DNA from: JABMOW01 sp964409335
Lineage (GTDB): Bacteria; Fidelibacterota; Marinisomatia; SCGC-AAA003-L08; JACNLC01
Length of the DNA: 40,019 nucleotides
Assembly (NCBI GenBank): GCA_964409335.1
Contig: CAYPCW010000022.1
Coordinates: 1 to 40,019, forward strand
Direction of reading: 5' to 3'
Shown piece by piece: positions 1 through 9,696 of this stretch. Each line of letters starts with the position of its first letter. Position 1 is the stretch's first letter. Under the pieces are notes generated by a model that saw only the letters and a list, made by a program, of their open reading frames with translations, was not told the DNA's origin and searched no databases. Position numbers and translations under genes: made by a program.

Positions 1-222
1 ATAACCGGAAACGGCAGGTATGTGTAGCGAATTAAATCCGGAAATGCGACATCGTGTAAAAATCGCGTCGTGATGGAGAGCCAGATTCAGTTTATTAAAC
101 TGACAAAATGTGGTTTGAACTTTAAAATTTTTGCTAAACTAAATTATGGATATACATTTTTAAATGCGGAAATTTATCCGGATTTTTATCCTTTTATATT
201 CCACAACACACCTGGTAGTCGG
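1..222. other. AT-rich stretch with no recognised gene
   Basis: I see no convincing reading frame, RNA gene or repeat here. The stretch lies downstream of the leftward cysS operon. It is more AT-rich than the neighbouring genes, and no strong hairpin with a T tract could be identified. Confidence 0.5.
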
Positions 223-375
223 CTAACACATAATTTTTAAGCTTGATCTAATTATTTTAAAATATAATAAACTATATTCAAGGTGTATTTCTACGTCATT
301 GCTCCACACTATCCATGGTTGAAGGTGCTTATCAGCATCTGTGCTCGCTATTTCCTTCTTCTCCTGATTGTCCAT
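223..375 (-). CDS. Possible small ORF behind cysS (50 aa)
   Basis: A 50-codon frame opens with ATG two bases after the cysS stop codon and ends at TAG. The N-terminal half is charged (begins MDNQEKKEIAST) and the middle contains PWIVWSND. The tight spacing to cysS suggests translational coupling, but I recognise no family. The sequence past the middle becomes AT-rich and loses coding character, so this may be the start of a gene truncated by a rearrangement, or chance. Confidence 0.3.
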   Translation of the reverse strand: MDNQEKKEIASTDADKHLQPWIVWSNDVEIHLEYSLLYFKIIRSSLKIMC

Positions 376-376
376 T

Positions 377-1771
377 CTACTTTCGCTTCCAGATTGTCCC
401 CTCAGGCGTATCTTCGATGATGATGTTCATGGACTGAAGTCTGTTCCGGATGTCATCCGCCAGCGCCCAGTCTTTGTCTTTTCGCGCCTGTGTCCGTTGC
501 CGGATCAGCGCTGTTATTTCAGATGAATCTTGAGTCTCACGTTCAACAATGACACCGAGAATATCGTCTATTTTTGTCAATGCATCCAGCGCCGTTTTGG
601 CCGATGCGCCGGATACCCGTTCCGCATCAAGCGCTGCAAATAATCCGTTTGCCCAGGAAAAAACCGCCCCCAAAGCTCCGGAAATGTTCAGGTCATCGGA
701 TAAAAATTCGCTGAATTGATCCAGCATCTCATCCGTATGGTGTGTTTCTGTAGTTTCCATGGTGGAAGATTCTACGATTTCCAGCCGCCGTTTCAGCTCC
801 CGCAGCCGATAAATCGCCTTCTGGGAGGCTTTCACTTTTTCAAATGTAAAATTCAGTTTCTGCCGGTAGTGTGTGGACAGCAGCGTATATCGTATTGCCT
901 CCGGAGAAAACCCCTTTTTTAGCAGATCGGGGAGGGTGTAAAAATTTTGAGCAGACTTGCTCATTTTTTCACCGTCCACCAAAAGATGTTCGTTATGCAG
1001 CCAGTAATTCACAAAGGTTTCACCCGTAGCCGCCTCACTCTGGGCGATTTCATTTTCGTGATGGGGGAAGATATTATCCACCCCGCCGCAATGGATGTCA
1101 AAATGATTACCAAGGTAGTGCATGGCCATTACGGAACATTCAATATGCCAACCCGGCCGACCCTTCCCCCAGGGCGAATCCCAGTGGATATTCCCTTCGC
1201 CTTCCTTTTTCCCCTTCCACAGGGCAAAATCACGGACTTCTTCCTTTTCGTACTCGTCATTTTCTATCCGTGCCCCCAGTCTCATCTGAGCAGGATTCAG
1301 ATTTGCCAGCTTGCCGTACCGGTCAAAACCGGATACCTTGAAAAAAACAGACCCGTCTTCTACCCGATAGGCGTAGCCCTTCGCTACCAGAGTTTGGATC
1401 GCATCGATCATGTGGCCGATAAAATCCGTGGCTTTGGGATAATGATGCGCCCGTTGGATATTCAGGGTATCCAGATCTTTGAAAAAAAAGTCAGTAAACT
1501 GTCCGGTAAATTCTGCCAGTGTTTCACCGGATTCCATTGAGCGGCGAATGGTTTTATCATCAATATCGGTAATGTTCATCACCTGGATCACTTCATATCC
1601 TGAAAACGTAAGAACCCGCCGGAGCAGGTCTTCAAACATATACGCCCGAAGGTTGCCGATGTGGGCAAAATTATACACAGTCGGTCCGCAGGTGTACAAT
1701 TTCACCTGACCGGGTGTAATGGGAGTAAATTCTTCAATTTTTCGATGAAGTGTGTTATGGAACCGGATCAT
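377..1771 (-). CDS. cysS: Cysteinyl-tRNA synthetase
   Basis: This enzyme charges tRNA-Cys with cysteine in the cytoplasm using ATP. The 464-aa product has the usual length for bacterial CysRS. The class I signatures are clear: the HIGH-type motif reads HIGN near residue 37, after TCGPTVYNF with its zinc-ligand cysteine, and KMSKS lies near residue 270. Further zinc-site residues appear as ECSVMAMHYLG and the HHENE stretch. It is last in a leftward gene string, with its start one base after the ddl stop, so ddl and cysS are almost certainly cotranscribed. Nothing is odd about it. Confidence 0.97.
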   Translation of the reverse strand: MIRFHNTLHRKIEEFTPITPGQVKLYTCGPTVYNFAHIGNLRAYMFEDLLRRVLTFSGYEVIQVMNITDIDDKTIRRSMESGETLAEFTGQFTDFFFKDLDTLNIQRAHHYPKATDFIGHMIDAIQTLVAKGYAYRVEDGSVFFKVSGFDRYGKLANLNPAQMRLGARIENDEYEKEEVRDFALWKGKKEGEGNIHWDSPWGKGRPGWHIECSVMAMHYLGNHFDIHCGGVDNIFPHHENEIAQSEAATGETFVNYWLHNEHLLVDGEKMSKSAQNFYTLPDLLKKGFSPEAIRYTLLSTHYRQKLNFTFEKVKASQKAIYRLRELKRRLEIVESSTMETTETHHTDEMLDQFSEFLSDDLNISGALGAVFSWANGLFAALDAERVSGASAKTALDALTKIDDILGVIVERETQDSSEITALIRQRTQARKDKDWALADDIRNRLQSMNIIIEDTPEGTIWKRK

Positions 1772-1772
1772 T

Positions 1773-2675
1773 TTATTCCCCGGCTAAATTGATAATTTTG
1801 TTTACCAGTTGCCGGTAGGACAACCCCGTTTTGGCGGCTGATTTGGGCAACAGACTGGTCCCGGTGAATCCGGGGAGTGTATTCACCTCCAGCAGGAAAA
1901 ATTGATTTTCGAAATTCATCCTGAAGTCGATGCGGGCGTAATGACGACAGCCTATCGCCGTGTAAATGTCCAGTGCGGTAACCTGTATATCGATCGCGAC
2001 GTCGTCATCCAATACCGCCGGACACATATATTCGCTCATCCCTGTGATATATTTGCACTCGTAGTCAAAGAGCCCGTGGCTGGGGATAATTTCAATGATG
2101 GGCAGCGGCTTATCGTCCAGTATCCCTACCGTGAGTTCACGACCCGGGATATAGGCTTCGATTAAAATTTTAGTTGAATATTCTGATGCAATATTCAGTG
2201 CAGCCGGAAGATCAGCCTCCGACTTCACAATGGATAGCCCGAAGGTTGAGCCCTCATCATTGGGTTTCACCACGACGGGATAGGAAAATGGTAGTTCAAC
2301 TCCGTGGTATTTACCAGTCTGGTTGGAAAAAACCTCCACCCAATCCGGAGTCTGAATACCTTTCAGATGGGCTATTTTTTTGGTGGCGGATTTATCCATT
2401 GCCAATTGAGAGGCTTTCGAACCTGAACCTGTATAGGGAATCCGGTGTTCATCTAAAACATGTTGAATTTTCCCGTTTTCACCTTCCCCGCCGTGCAATG
2501 CAATGAACACCAGGTCGTAAGATTTTAATGCTTCAATGAGAGACAGTATATCCCCGTCCAGACGGACCAATTCAGTATGGTGGTCAAACTGGATCGCCTT
2601 GAAAACCGCCTGACCGGTAGCGAGGGATACATCACGCTCTGCAGCGGTTCCTCCGTACAAAATGCCAATTCTCAT
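1773..2675 (-). CDS. ddl: D-alanine--D-alanine ligase
   Basis: This ATP-grasp ligase joins two D-alanines for peptidoglycan precursor synthesis. I chose the start at 2675 (MRIGILYGGTAAERDVS), giving 300 aa, the normal family length. The open frame runs further upstream, but that extension overlaps the preceding membrane-protein gene and is not Ddl-like. Visible motifs are the N-terminal GGTAAERDVSL, LHGGEGENG, the ATP-grasp region YPVVVKPNDEGSTFG, and the metal-binding end LLEVNTLPGFT. The start codon overlaps the upstream stop as ATGA, indicating translational coupling. Confidence 0.95.
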   Translation of the reverse strand: MRIGILYGGTAAERDVSLATGQAVFKAIQFDHHTELVRLDGDILSLIEALKSYDLVFIALHGGEGENGKIQHVLDEHRIPYTGSGSKASQLAMDKSATKKIAHLKGIQTPDWVEVFSNQTGKYHGVELPFSYPVVVKPNDEGSTFGLSIVKSEADLPAALNIASEYSTKILIEAYIPGRELTVGILDDKPLPIIEIIPSHGLFDYECKYITGMSEYMCPAVLDDDVAIDIQVTALDIYTAIGCRHYARIDFRMNFENQFFLLEVNTLPGFTGTSLLPKSAAKTGLSYRQLVNKIINLAGE

Positions 2676-3661
2676 TCTTCCTCCGGTTTCTTTTCCATAA
2701 TTGAAGAAATGGCTCCCTGATGAAACTGGCTTTTCATAAAATACCATCCGCCTAAAACCGTAAATAAAATGAATCCGTACGCATGTAATACAAGGGCAAA
2801 TGTGACTCCCTGCTCCGGGGAATAGCCGCCGATCATGGTCACCAGCACATACTTCACCGCGGCATGATATGTTCCGATCGTTCCCGGGGCAGACGGGATG
2901 GAATACGCCAGGGATGAGATGATCATGACCAGCAGCGAGTCTGAAATACTCAAATTGAGGCCAAGGGCTAAATTGATCAGATGCACGTCCAACCAATAGA
3001 TAGCCCAAAGAAGCAGGGTGATCAACAGGGTGATCCCACTCAACTTTCCCCCCAAAACATGAAATCCGGAGAAAAAATCTTTGATCTTTTTACCAATATA
3101 ATGCTCGGTCTGAATCCCCTTTACCTTCAATACCACAATGAGGAGGATAACCGCCAGTATGATTATCCCGATGGCGGCAATTTGTATGAACCATTTGATA
3201 TCACCTGGGATGGGTACGATGAATAACATCAAAAGCGAAAAAGCGAGAAGTCCCACCGTATCTAACAGCCTTTCCAGCACGACCGTACCCAATGTAAATG
3301 AACCGGGAATCTGGTGTTCACGCTTCACGATGTACACCCTCAGTAATTCACCAAGGCGTAACGGCAGTACGCTGTTGCCAAAATATCCGATCATCTCTGC
3401 TTTAAACAGAGAGTACAGGGGTAGTTTTTTTTCGTGCCTGAAGAAAAATTCCCAACGGACAGACCGAACCCAGACACTGAGCAGAAGTAATGCCGAGGCT
3501 GCAATTATGTATATATATTTTGAATGTTTTAGGGAGTCTGAAAAATGCTGAAAATTATAACCTCTGAACGCCCAATAAATCCCGGCAACGCTCAACAGGA
3601 CACCGATAATGGTTTTCGGATTGGATATCAGGGTAAAAATAGTACGAATCGTCGTTTTCAA
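2672..3661 (-). CDS. Lysylphosphatidylglycerol-synthase-type integral membrane protein (UPF0104)
   Basis: This is a 329-aa protein with about eight hydrophobic segments. It matches the flippase-like transmembrane domain of the lysylphosphatidylglycerol synthase / UPF0104 family and lacks the catalytic aminoacyl-transfer domain. Family-typical elements include WEFFFR after the second helix, LPLRLGELLRVY (residues about 95-107) and VLERLLDT. The late segment SLAYSIPSAPGTIGTYHA matches the conserved P-x-x-G-x-x-G motif. Members move lipids or polyprenyl-linked substrates, but its substrate cannot be told. Its stop overlaps the ddl start, suggesting a cell-envelope link. Confidence 0.8.
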   Translation of the reverse strand: MKTTIRTIFTLISNPKTIIGVLLSVAGIYWAFRGYNFQHFSDSLKHSKYIYIIAASALLLLSVWVRSVRWEFFFRHEKKLPLYSLFKAEMIGYFGNSVLPLRLGELLRVYIVKREHQIPGSFTLGTVVLERLLDTVGLLAFSLLMLFIVPIPGDIKWFIQIAAIGIIILAVILLIVVLKVKGIQTEHYIGKKIKDFFSGFHVLGGKLSGITLLITLLLWAIYWLDVHLINLALGLNLSISDSLLVMIISSLAYSIPSAPGTIGTYHAAVKYVLVTMIGGYSPEQGVTFALVLHAYGFILFTVLGGWYFMKSQFHQGAISSIMEKKPEEE

Positions 3662-3689
3662 CAGTGGTCTATCTCATTTCGTTTTTGGG

Positions 3690-4286
3690 TTATTCCCGTA
3701 AGTCCAGGATGTATTTTCCCGTCGTATCTATCATGAACCAGAATACGGCGGGATCGGGTATCCCCAGACGAATATCGGTTATCCGGATTTCAGAAAACTG
3801 ATAGTTAAAGGTGATCTTCTCTAATGAACTGTCGGTTTGAGAAAACCGCACCGTCACACTGTCTGAAACTTCCGGGATGTGGAGTAAAAAATCTGCAGGT
3901 GATCCCAGAGAGGTACGGTTCACCGCTTTGAGTGAATCCGGAACCATCCATTCGGGTATCTTCATTACCGGTTGTCTGACTCTGTTTTCGATCAGGATCT
4001 GGTTTGTCCTTTCGTCGAACAGCAGCCAGTCTGTCCCGTCAAACAGGGTGGTTTTGGGACCGAGGGTGTACCGAAAACGGATCCGATCGCGATGGACGAT
4101 CATAGTGCCGGGTATGGCATAGTCTGAAAAATCATTGACTACATGATAAGTGAAATAGACCACCATAGATGTGGAATCCAATGGAGACAGTGAGTGATCC
4201 ACCCATCTTTCGAAGAGGTCACCTGCCATCCCCGGACCCAGCAAAAGGAGAACCATCATTCGAGGAAAAAAGGGACGGGTAGTCAT
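3690..4286 (-). CDS. Putative LolA-like periplasmic lipoprotein carrier
   Basis: About 198 aa when started at MTTRPFFPRM (4286). That gives a hydrophobic signal peptide (MMVLLLLGPGMAG) with a plausible cleavage after MAG. An in-frame ATG exists ten codons earlier at 4316. The rest is beta-rich, with WLLFDERTNQIL and late ITFNYQFSEIRITDI, resembling the LolA/LolB half-barrel that ferries lipoproteins to the outer membrane. Its position directly after ftsK is where LolA is often found in bacteria (established gene order lolA-ftsK). Identity rests on fold-like pattern and context, not on a diagnostic motif. Confidence 0.55.
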   Translation of the reverse strand: MTTRPFFPRMMVLLLLGPGMAGDLFERWVDHSLSPLDSTSMVVYFTYHVVNDFSDYAIPGTMIVHRDRIRFRYTLGPKTTLFDGTDWLLFDERTNQILIENRVRQPVMKIPEWMVPDSLKAVNRTSLGSPADFLLHIPEVSDSVTVRFSQTDSSLEKITFNYQFSEIRITDIRLGIPDPAVFWFMIDTTGKYILDLRE

Positions 4287-4317
4287 TCGCTTCGGCAGAC
4301 AGACCATTGACACCATA

Positions 4318-6669
4318 TCATTTCATTAAATTTTCGAGATAATCTTCATCTACAAGAACGTCGCGCGCTTTACTCCCGCTGTATCCCGAGATGATCCCCA
4401 GGGCTTCCAACTCGTCGATGAGACGTCCGGCGCGACTGTATCCGATCCGGAATCGTCGCTGTAACAGTGAGACTGACGCCTGTTCGTATTGGATCACCAG
4501 TTTTGCGGCATCCCACAGCAATTCATCGCGTTCGCCATCCACCATGAAATCTGCCATCGTCGATCCGGTTTCCGCGCTGGGCAGAATAATCTCCTCCGGC
4601 TTCGGTTGTCTGGCAATGTGTGCCATCACATTTTCGATTTCATCCAGCGTAACGAAGGCATTGTGCAGACGCAGGGGCGCTGAAGCGCCGGCGGGTAAGT
4701 AGAGCATATCTCCGCGGCCTAATAATTTTTCGGCGCCGTTTTGGTCGATGATGGTGCGGCTGTCCACTTTCTGGCTGACCTGAAAGGCAATCCTCGTCGG
4801 AAAGTTCGCCTTGATCAGCCCTGTGATCACGTCCACGGAGGGTCGCTGGGTCGCCACGATGAGATGGATGCCCACCGCCCGTGCCATCTGCGCCAGCCGC
4901 GTGATGGGGTCCTCAATCCCTTTACCGGTGGTCATCATTAAATCGGAGAGTTCGTCAATGATCACCAGCAAATACGGGATTTTTTCCATGTCCGGGTTCT
5001 GGTGTTGTTTCTCGTGGTACTCGGAGATATTCCGTACCGTTGCTTCGGCAAACAGGGTATAACGCCGTTCCATTTCCAACAGCGACGCATTCAGTATCGC
5101 CACCGAATTTTCAGGAGTGGTCATCACGTATTCGTCCACATCAGCTGAGGTGATCAGATGATACCCGATGAGATTGCGGTAGGAAGACAACTCTAATTTT
5201 TTAGGATCAATCATGATAAATTTCACTTCGTCCGGTTTGGCTTTGTACAAAATGGACAAAATGATCGTGTTGATACAGACGGATTTTCCCGATCCGGTAG
5301 CGCCGGCGATCAGCAGATGCGGCATTTTGGCGATGTCCATAATAAATGCGTCGCCCGTCGTTGTTTTTCCGATGGCGATGGATAGTTTGGACGGATTGGC
5401 GATAAATTTTTCAGAATTGATAATGTTGCGTAAATAGACGGTAGATGGATCGTCATTCGGCAGTTCAATCCCCACCGTTTTGGAGCCCGGGATGGGCGCA
5501 ATGATTCGAATCCGCTGGGCTTTCATGATCCGGGCGAGATCATCGGACAGATTCACGAATTTATTCACACGGATGCCCTCGGCAGGTTCCATCTCGAACA
5601 GGGTGATCACCGGACCCGGACTGATACGCACTACCTTTGCATGCACGTTAAACGTGCTCAACGCATGTTTTAACCGCTCTGCCTTTTCCCGAAGGATCTC
5701 CTCGGATAAGGTGCCGGTGATCTCAACGGGCGAATTCAGTAATTCGAGAGTTGGCAGTTTGTACTGCAGGTACCGGGTACGCCGTTCTTTCAGGGCGTCG
5801 AGATCGCCTTCCCGAATCTCATCCATCTCCTCAATGCGGATATTTTTAAGATCGTCCTCATCATCAGCATCTGCCGTCTTTGATACAGCTTCCTTTTCAA
5901 TATGGATAGGGACTTCGTCGTCGAATGTCTCATCATCTTCATCCAAATCATCAGCCGCTCCCATCTTCGGCTCATCATCCATCGTTTCGTCCGGTTCAGG
6001 TTCCTGAATCATGTGCGGGGTTCCCTGTTTCCGGCGTTTTTTCGCTTCCCGCCATTCACGGAGGGAAATCCACCCTGATTTTGCCATGGTCAGCCATTGA
6101 TGCCCCATGAATTTACCCCACGTCCACAATCGCCCTAAGGTTTCCGGGATGGACCATCTGAACAATCCGGATAGCAACACCAGCAGGGTCACCGGCAGGA
6201 TGAGCAACAATCCGGTTTTCCCGGTAAAATCATGGATAAAGTTGCAGATGGCTAATCCCATTAAGCTGGAATCCACCCATGGCGTACCGCCGGCAAAATA
6301 TCGCGGTGTCTCTAAAGCCGTTCCCATCCATATCCCCAGACCAAGGATATATCCTGACAGGCGTATAAAAGTCCGCAGGGACTTGTTCACCGTCAACCAG
6401 AATCCGCCTAATGCCAGGATCAGAGGGAATGCAAATGCGCCCCATCCGATGGTTATTTTGATCAGATAGTGAGATACGTAAACCCCAAAAATTCCCATGA
6501 AATTTTTCAGGACAGCCTGATTGGATATACCGGGTTCTTCCGTCGGATCGTAGGTAAACAGGCTCAAAAGAACGAGTACCGCGAGCAGCATCATGAGAAT
6601 ACCGGTGATTTCCCACCGCCGGGATTGCCGGGATTCATGCTGTGATTGAGGAGGTTTGAGTTTTGCCAT
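4318..6669 (-). CDS. ftsK: DNA translocase FtsK/SpoIIIE
   Basis: A 783-aa septal DNA pump that moves chromosome termini and activates XerCD at dif. The N-terminal ~180 residues hold four hydrophobic segments (the membrane anchor). An acidic linker (about 220-300, rich in D and E) follows, then the motor domain with Walker A GATGSGKS and Walker B LLVIIDELSDLMM. The ATQRPSVDVITG motif and the C-terminal gamma winged-helix (LLQRRFRIGYSRAGRLIDELE) complete it. The linker is short compared with E. coli FtsK, as in many non-enteric bacteria. It lies between gcvT and the LolA-like gene. Confidence 0.97.
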   Translation of the reverse strand: MAKLKPPQSQHESRQSRRWEITGILMMLLAVLVLLSLFTYDPTEEPGISNQAVLKNFMGIFGVYVSHYLIKITIGWGAFAFPLILALGGFWLTVNKSLRTFIRLSGYILGLGIWMGTALETPRYFAGGTPWVDSSLMGLAICNFIHDFTGKTGLLLILPVTLLVLLSGLFRWSIPETLGRLWTWGKFMGHQWLTMAKSGWISLREWREAKKRRKQGTPHMIQEPEPDETMDDEPKMGAADDLDEDDETFDDEVPIHIEKEAVSKTADADDEDDLKNIRIEEMDEIREGDLDALKERRTRYLQYKLPTLELLNSPVEITGTLSEEILREKAERLKHALSTFNVHAKVVRISPGPVITLFEMEPAEGIRVNKFVNLSDDLARIMKAQRIRIIAPIPGSKTVGIELPNDDPSTVYLRNIINSEKFIANPSKLSIAIGKTTTGDAFIMDIAKMPHLLIAGATGSGKSVCINTIILSILYKAKPDEVKFIMIDPKKLELSSYRNLIGYHLITSADVDEYVMTTPENSVAILNASLLEMERRYTLFAEATVRNISEYHEKQHQNPDMEKIPYLLVIIDELSDLMMTTGKGIEDPITRLAQMARAVGIHLIVATQRPSVDVITGLIKANFPTRIAFQVSQKVDSRTIIDQNGAEKLLGRGDMLYLPAGASAPLRLHNAFVTLDEIENVMAHIARQPKPEEIILPSAETGSTMADFMVDGERDELLWDAAKLVIQYEQASVSLLQRRFRIGYSRAGRLIDELEALGIISGYSGSKARDVLVDEDYLENLMK

Positions 6670-6696
6670 CGTGATAAAAAGTTCAGATCACCCGGT

Positions 6697-7779
6697 TTAA
6701 TCCAGGAGTGAAGTGTGAGTGAGAAACGGTGGTTTGACCACATGAGCGGCGACCTGTTTATTCCGGATCATGACGGAAATTGGCGTACCCGCCAGTGCAA
6801 ATTCTCTTTGGACATATGCCAGTCCGATCCCTGCATTCAACCCCAGGGATTGGGTACCACTGGTGACAATCCCAATTTCTTTTCCATCGGCCTGAAGGGA
6901 ATGGGCTTTTCTTGGGATACCCCGTTCATCCAGAATAAACGGTACCAGCCGGCGATCGGGCTTTGCAGATTTTACCGATACTAAAATATCCTTCCCTGCA
7001 AAAGTCGGTTTATCCAGATCAGTGATCCATCCGAGACCTGCTTCAATGGGATTTGTGGTTTCATCGATATCATTCCCATACAGGCAGTATTTCATTTCCA
7101 ATCGAAGGATATCACGCACGGCCAGCCCTGCGGGAGTTACCTGATTTGTAGCGAGTAAGGTATCCCAGATTTTCACGATCGCCCCCGATGACCCGTAGAT
7201 CTCAAATCCCAGTTCTCCAGTATAACCGGTTCTGCTGAGCATGACGGGAAACCCTTCAATGGTGGCGTGGGTAAATGTATAAAACTGAAGCTTCTCGTGA
7301 TCGGATGTAAATTGGCGGAGAATTGCCCGGCTATCTGGACCCTGCAGTGCGATGAGGGAAGTAGTATCCGACTCATTGCTCAGGGTCACCTCATCCCGGA
7401 TGTTTTTCTGAAGCCAGTCCACATTTTTGGCGATGTTGGACGCATTCACAACCATGAGAAAATCGGATTTATCCCGGTACAGAATAATATCATCGACGAT
7501 CCCGCCGGTGGGATAACACATGGCCGAGTACTGGGCGTCCCCCGGTTTGAGTACCGCCACATTGTTTATCGTAACGTATTGCAGAAAATCCAGTGCGCCA
7601 TTGCCGGAAAATCGTAGCTGCCCCATGTGCGACACGTCAAATACCCCTGCCTGATGCCGAACAGCGTCATATTCTTTCTGCATTCCCCCGGGGTAGGTTA
7701 CGGGCATTTCAAAACCGGCGAAGGGTATCAGTTTTGCACCAAGTGCGGAATGCCGGTCATATAAAGCGGTTTTTTTCAT
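6697..7779 (-). CDS. gcvT: Aminomethyltransferase (glycine cleavage T protein)
   Basis: T-protein of the glycine cleavage system: it transfers the aminomethyl carbon from H-protein to tetrahydrofolate, releasing ammonia. At 360 aa it is full length. Hallmarks are MKKTALYDRHSALGAK, FDVSHMGQLRFSG, the folate-site region LSRTGYTGELGFEIY and the distal RDILRLEMKYCLYGNDID, then ETNPIEAGLGW in slightly varied form. No gcvH or gcvP is in the window. Its stop lies 27 bp before ftsK. Confidence 0.95.
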   Translation of the reverse strand: MKKTALYDRHSALGAKLIPFAGFEMPVTYPGGMQKEYDAVRHQAGVFDVSHMGQLRFSGNGALDFLQYVTINNVAVLKPGDAQYSAMCYPTGGIVDDIILYRDKSDFLMVVNASNIAKNVDWLQKNIRDEVTLSNESDTTSLIALQGPDSRAILRQFTSDHEKLQFYTFTHATIEGFPVMLSRTGYTGELGFEIYGSSGAIVKIWDTLLATNQVTPAGLAVRDILRLEMKYCLYGNDIDETTNPIEAGLGWITDLDKPTFAGKDILVSVKSAKPDRRLVPFILDERGIPRKAHSLQADGKEIGIVTSGTQSLGLNAGIGLAYVQREFALAGTPISVMIRNKQVAAHVVKPPFLTHTSLLD

Positions 7780-7782
7780 TAA

Positions 7783-8376
7783 TTACCTTAATTTTGCCAA
7801 TACCATTTTGACGATCTGTTCTGTGGTTAAGGACGATCCCTGTTGACTGATTTCTTTCAACAGCGGGAATATGTCACCGGACCGAAATCCAAGAGTTACC
7901 AGCGCATCCCGGGCTTCCCTGAATTCAGCCCCGACTGCCGGGTCGCCTTCTATGGGGAGTTCTTCTTCGGATAATTTTACAAATTTATCTTTCAGTTCGA
8001 CGATGATCCTGCGGGCGGTTTTGGGTCCGATTCCCGGCAATACAGTCAGCATTTTCACTTCACCGGCGATGATCCGGCGCTTGAATTCATCGGGGGAAAC
8101 CGCCGATAACAGGGCAATAGCCGTTTTGGGTCCGATCCCGGAAACGGATAACAACAGCGTAAACAACGATTTTTCCGTGGTATCATAAAATCCGTACAAC
8201 CACTGGCCATTTTCCGTGATATGGTGATAAGTGAGCAGATTCACTTCTTCACCCACACCCGGGAGCCGGTCAAAGGTATTCAGGGATATCAGACATTCAT
8301 AGCCGAGTCCGGAGATATCCACCACCAGAGCGTTCGGTTTTTTTTCGAGAATTTTGCCACGAATCGAAACGATCAT
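7783..8376 (-). CDS. ruvA: Holliday junction DNA helicase subunit RuvA
   Basis: RuvA binds Holliday junctions as a tetramer and loads the RuvB motor. The 197-aa product has the N-terminal OB-fold (begins MIVSIRGKILEKKP), two helix-hairpin-helix motifs (LLSVSGIGPKTAIALLS and LTVLPGIGPKTARRII), and the C-terminal RuvB-contact domain with EARDALVTLGFR. It follows ruvC by about 93 bp on the same strand. ruvB is not in the window. gcvT begins three bases after its stop. Confidence 0.96.
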   Translation of the reverse strand: MIVSIRGKILEKKPNALVVDISGLGYECLISLNTFDRLPGVGEEVNLLTYHHITENGQWLYGFYDTTEKSLFTLLLSVSGIGPKTAIALLSAVSPDEFKRRIIAGEVKMLTVLPGIGPKTARRIIVELKDKFVKLSEEELPIEGDPAVGAEFREARDALVTLGFRSGDIFPLLKEISQQGSSLTTEQIVKMVLAKLR

Positions 8377-8469
8377 CTAAATATCCTGTTGTACATCATA
8401 TTTGGGTTAGCGGAAATCTCATAATTCCCTGCGGTTATTTCCAAAGGTACCATCAACCGGGTACCATGG

Positions 8470-8952
8470 CTACAGATCGCCTGGTCTGAATTGCTGGATG
8501 TGACAGAGGCAGACGGCCAGGGCATCTGATGCATCCTGTGGCTGTGGGATATCGTCAAGCTTTAGAATGGATTTTACCATAAATTGTACCTGCTCTTTAT
8601 GTGCATTGCCGTTTCCCGTGAGGGCCTGTTTGATCTTTCTGGGGGAATATTCATAAATCACCACTTTCTCCTTCGCCGCTGCCAATAACGCTGTCCCTCT
8701 TGCATGACCCAGCATCAAAGTTGACCGTAGGTTCTTTCCGTAAAAAATGTCCTCAATGGCCATGACCGAGGGGCGGTGCCGGCGGATAATCTCCTCCACA
8801 TCATTGTACAGGGTAACCAGCCGGTTGGGCAACGGATCTTTTATACCGGGTTTGATGACGCCATACTCCACAAGCTTGGTTTCATTGCCTGACACGTGAA
8901 TAATCCCATAACCTGTCTGTGTCAATCCGGGATCAATCCCCAGGATGATCAT
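8470..8952 (-). CDS. ruvC: Crossover junction endodeoxyribonuclease RuvC
   Basis: RuvC resolves Holliday junctions by symmetric nicking with an RNase-H-like fold. The 160-aa product keeps the acidic catalytic residues. They are the aspartate in GIDPGLTQTGYG near residue 6, the glutamate in MAIEDIFYGKN, and the C-terminal DASDALAVCLCH. It lies between yebC and ruvA, the classic yebC-ruvC-ruvA order. Confidence 0.96.
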   Translation of the reverse strand: MIILGIDPGLTQTGYGIIHVSGNETKLVEYGVIKPGIKDPLPNRLVTLYNDVEEIIRRHRPSVMAIEDIFYGKNLRSTLMLGHARGTALLAAAKEKVVIYEYSPRKIKQALTGNGNAHKEQVQFMVKSILKLDDIPQPQDASDALAVCLCHIQQFRPGDL

Positions 8953-8961
8953 AGGTCGGAT

Positions 8962-9696
8962 CTACCCGGTATCGTCAATATCAAAATTGGCATATAGCTT
9001 TTGAACGTCGTCGTGGTCTTCCAGCGCTTCCACCAGTTTCATCAGGGTTTCAGCCTCATGACCGCTCACTTGTACCGTGTTAATGGGTTCAAGGTTGATA
9101 CTGCCCGATTCAATATTAAATCCAGCGTTTTCAAGTGCGGTACTCATGGCATCGAAATGTTCCGGCAGGGTGATGACCTCAAACACTTCCTTGTCATCGC
9201 TGATGATATCTTCCGCTTCATTTTCCAGTGCGATTTCCATCAGTTTTTCTTCATCCGTGCTATCCCTGGGGATGGTAATGACCCCCTTCTTTTCAAACAT
9301 CCAGCTTACACAGCCGGATTCACCCAAATTACCATTGAATTTACCCATGATATGGCGGATCTCCGGCAGCGTCCGGTTCCTGTTGTCTGTCATCACCGTC
9401 ATCATTAACGCCACACCTCCGGGGCCATATCCTTCATAAACCAAATCTTCATACTGTACACCGGTGAGGTCCCCCGTTCCTTTTTTAATGGCGCGATCAA
9501 TATTCGCCGCAGGCATATTCGCAAGTTTTGCAGCTTTAATCGCCAGCCGTAATGAAGGATTCATATCAGGATTTCCTCCGCTCTCTCTGGCTGCGATGGT
9601 CAGGTCTTTCGATAACCGGGTAAAGACGACACCCCGCCTTGCGTCTGTCGCGCCTTTCTTCCGTTTGATAGTTGCCCACTTACTGTGTCCGGACAT
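8962..9696 (-). CDS. yebC: YebC/TACO1-family regulatory protein
   Basis: The product is 244 aa when started at MSGHSKWATIKRKKG (9696), the highly conserved family N-terminus. The longer open frame to 9759 adds a non-conserved leader and is rejected. YebC-type proteins act as transcription regulators or as ribosome-associated factors helping translation of proline-rich stretches. Conserved features include DARRGVVFTRLSKDL, NMPAANIDRAIKKGTG, YEGYGPGGVA and CVSWMFEKKGVI. It heads the leftward ruvC-ruvA string and may share its promoter in the region just upstream. Confidence 0.96.
   Translation of the reverse strand: MSGHSKWATIKRKKGATDARRGVVFTRLSKDLTIAARESGGNPDMNPSLRLAIKAAKLANMPAANIDRAIKKGTGDLTGVQYEDLVYEGYGPGGVALMMTVMTDNRNRTLPEIRHIMGKFNGNLGESGCVSWMFEKKGVITIPRDSTDEEKLMEIALENEAEDIISDDKEVFEVITLPEHFDAMSTALENAGFNIESGSINLEPINTVQVSGHEAETLMKLVEALEDHDDVQKLYANFDIDDTG

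Noticed and set aside
947..1540. Long plus-strand open frame opposite cysS
   Set aside because: It is the antisense shadow of the strongly conserved cysS gene.
2676..3008. N-terminal extension of ddl
   Set aside because: It is a shadow frame of the upstream membrane-protein gene; Ddl homology begins at MRIGILYGG.
8373..8558. Small frame between ruvC and ruvA
   Set aside because: It overlaps the ruvC 3' end in another frame and has no recognisable content.
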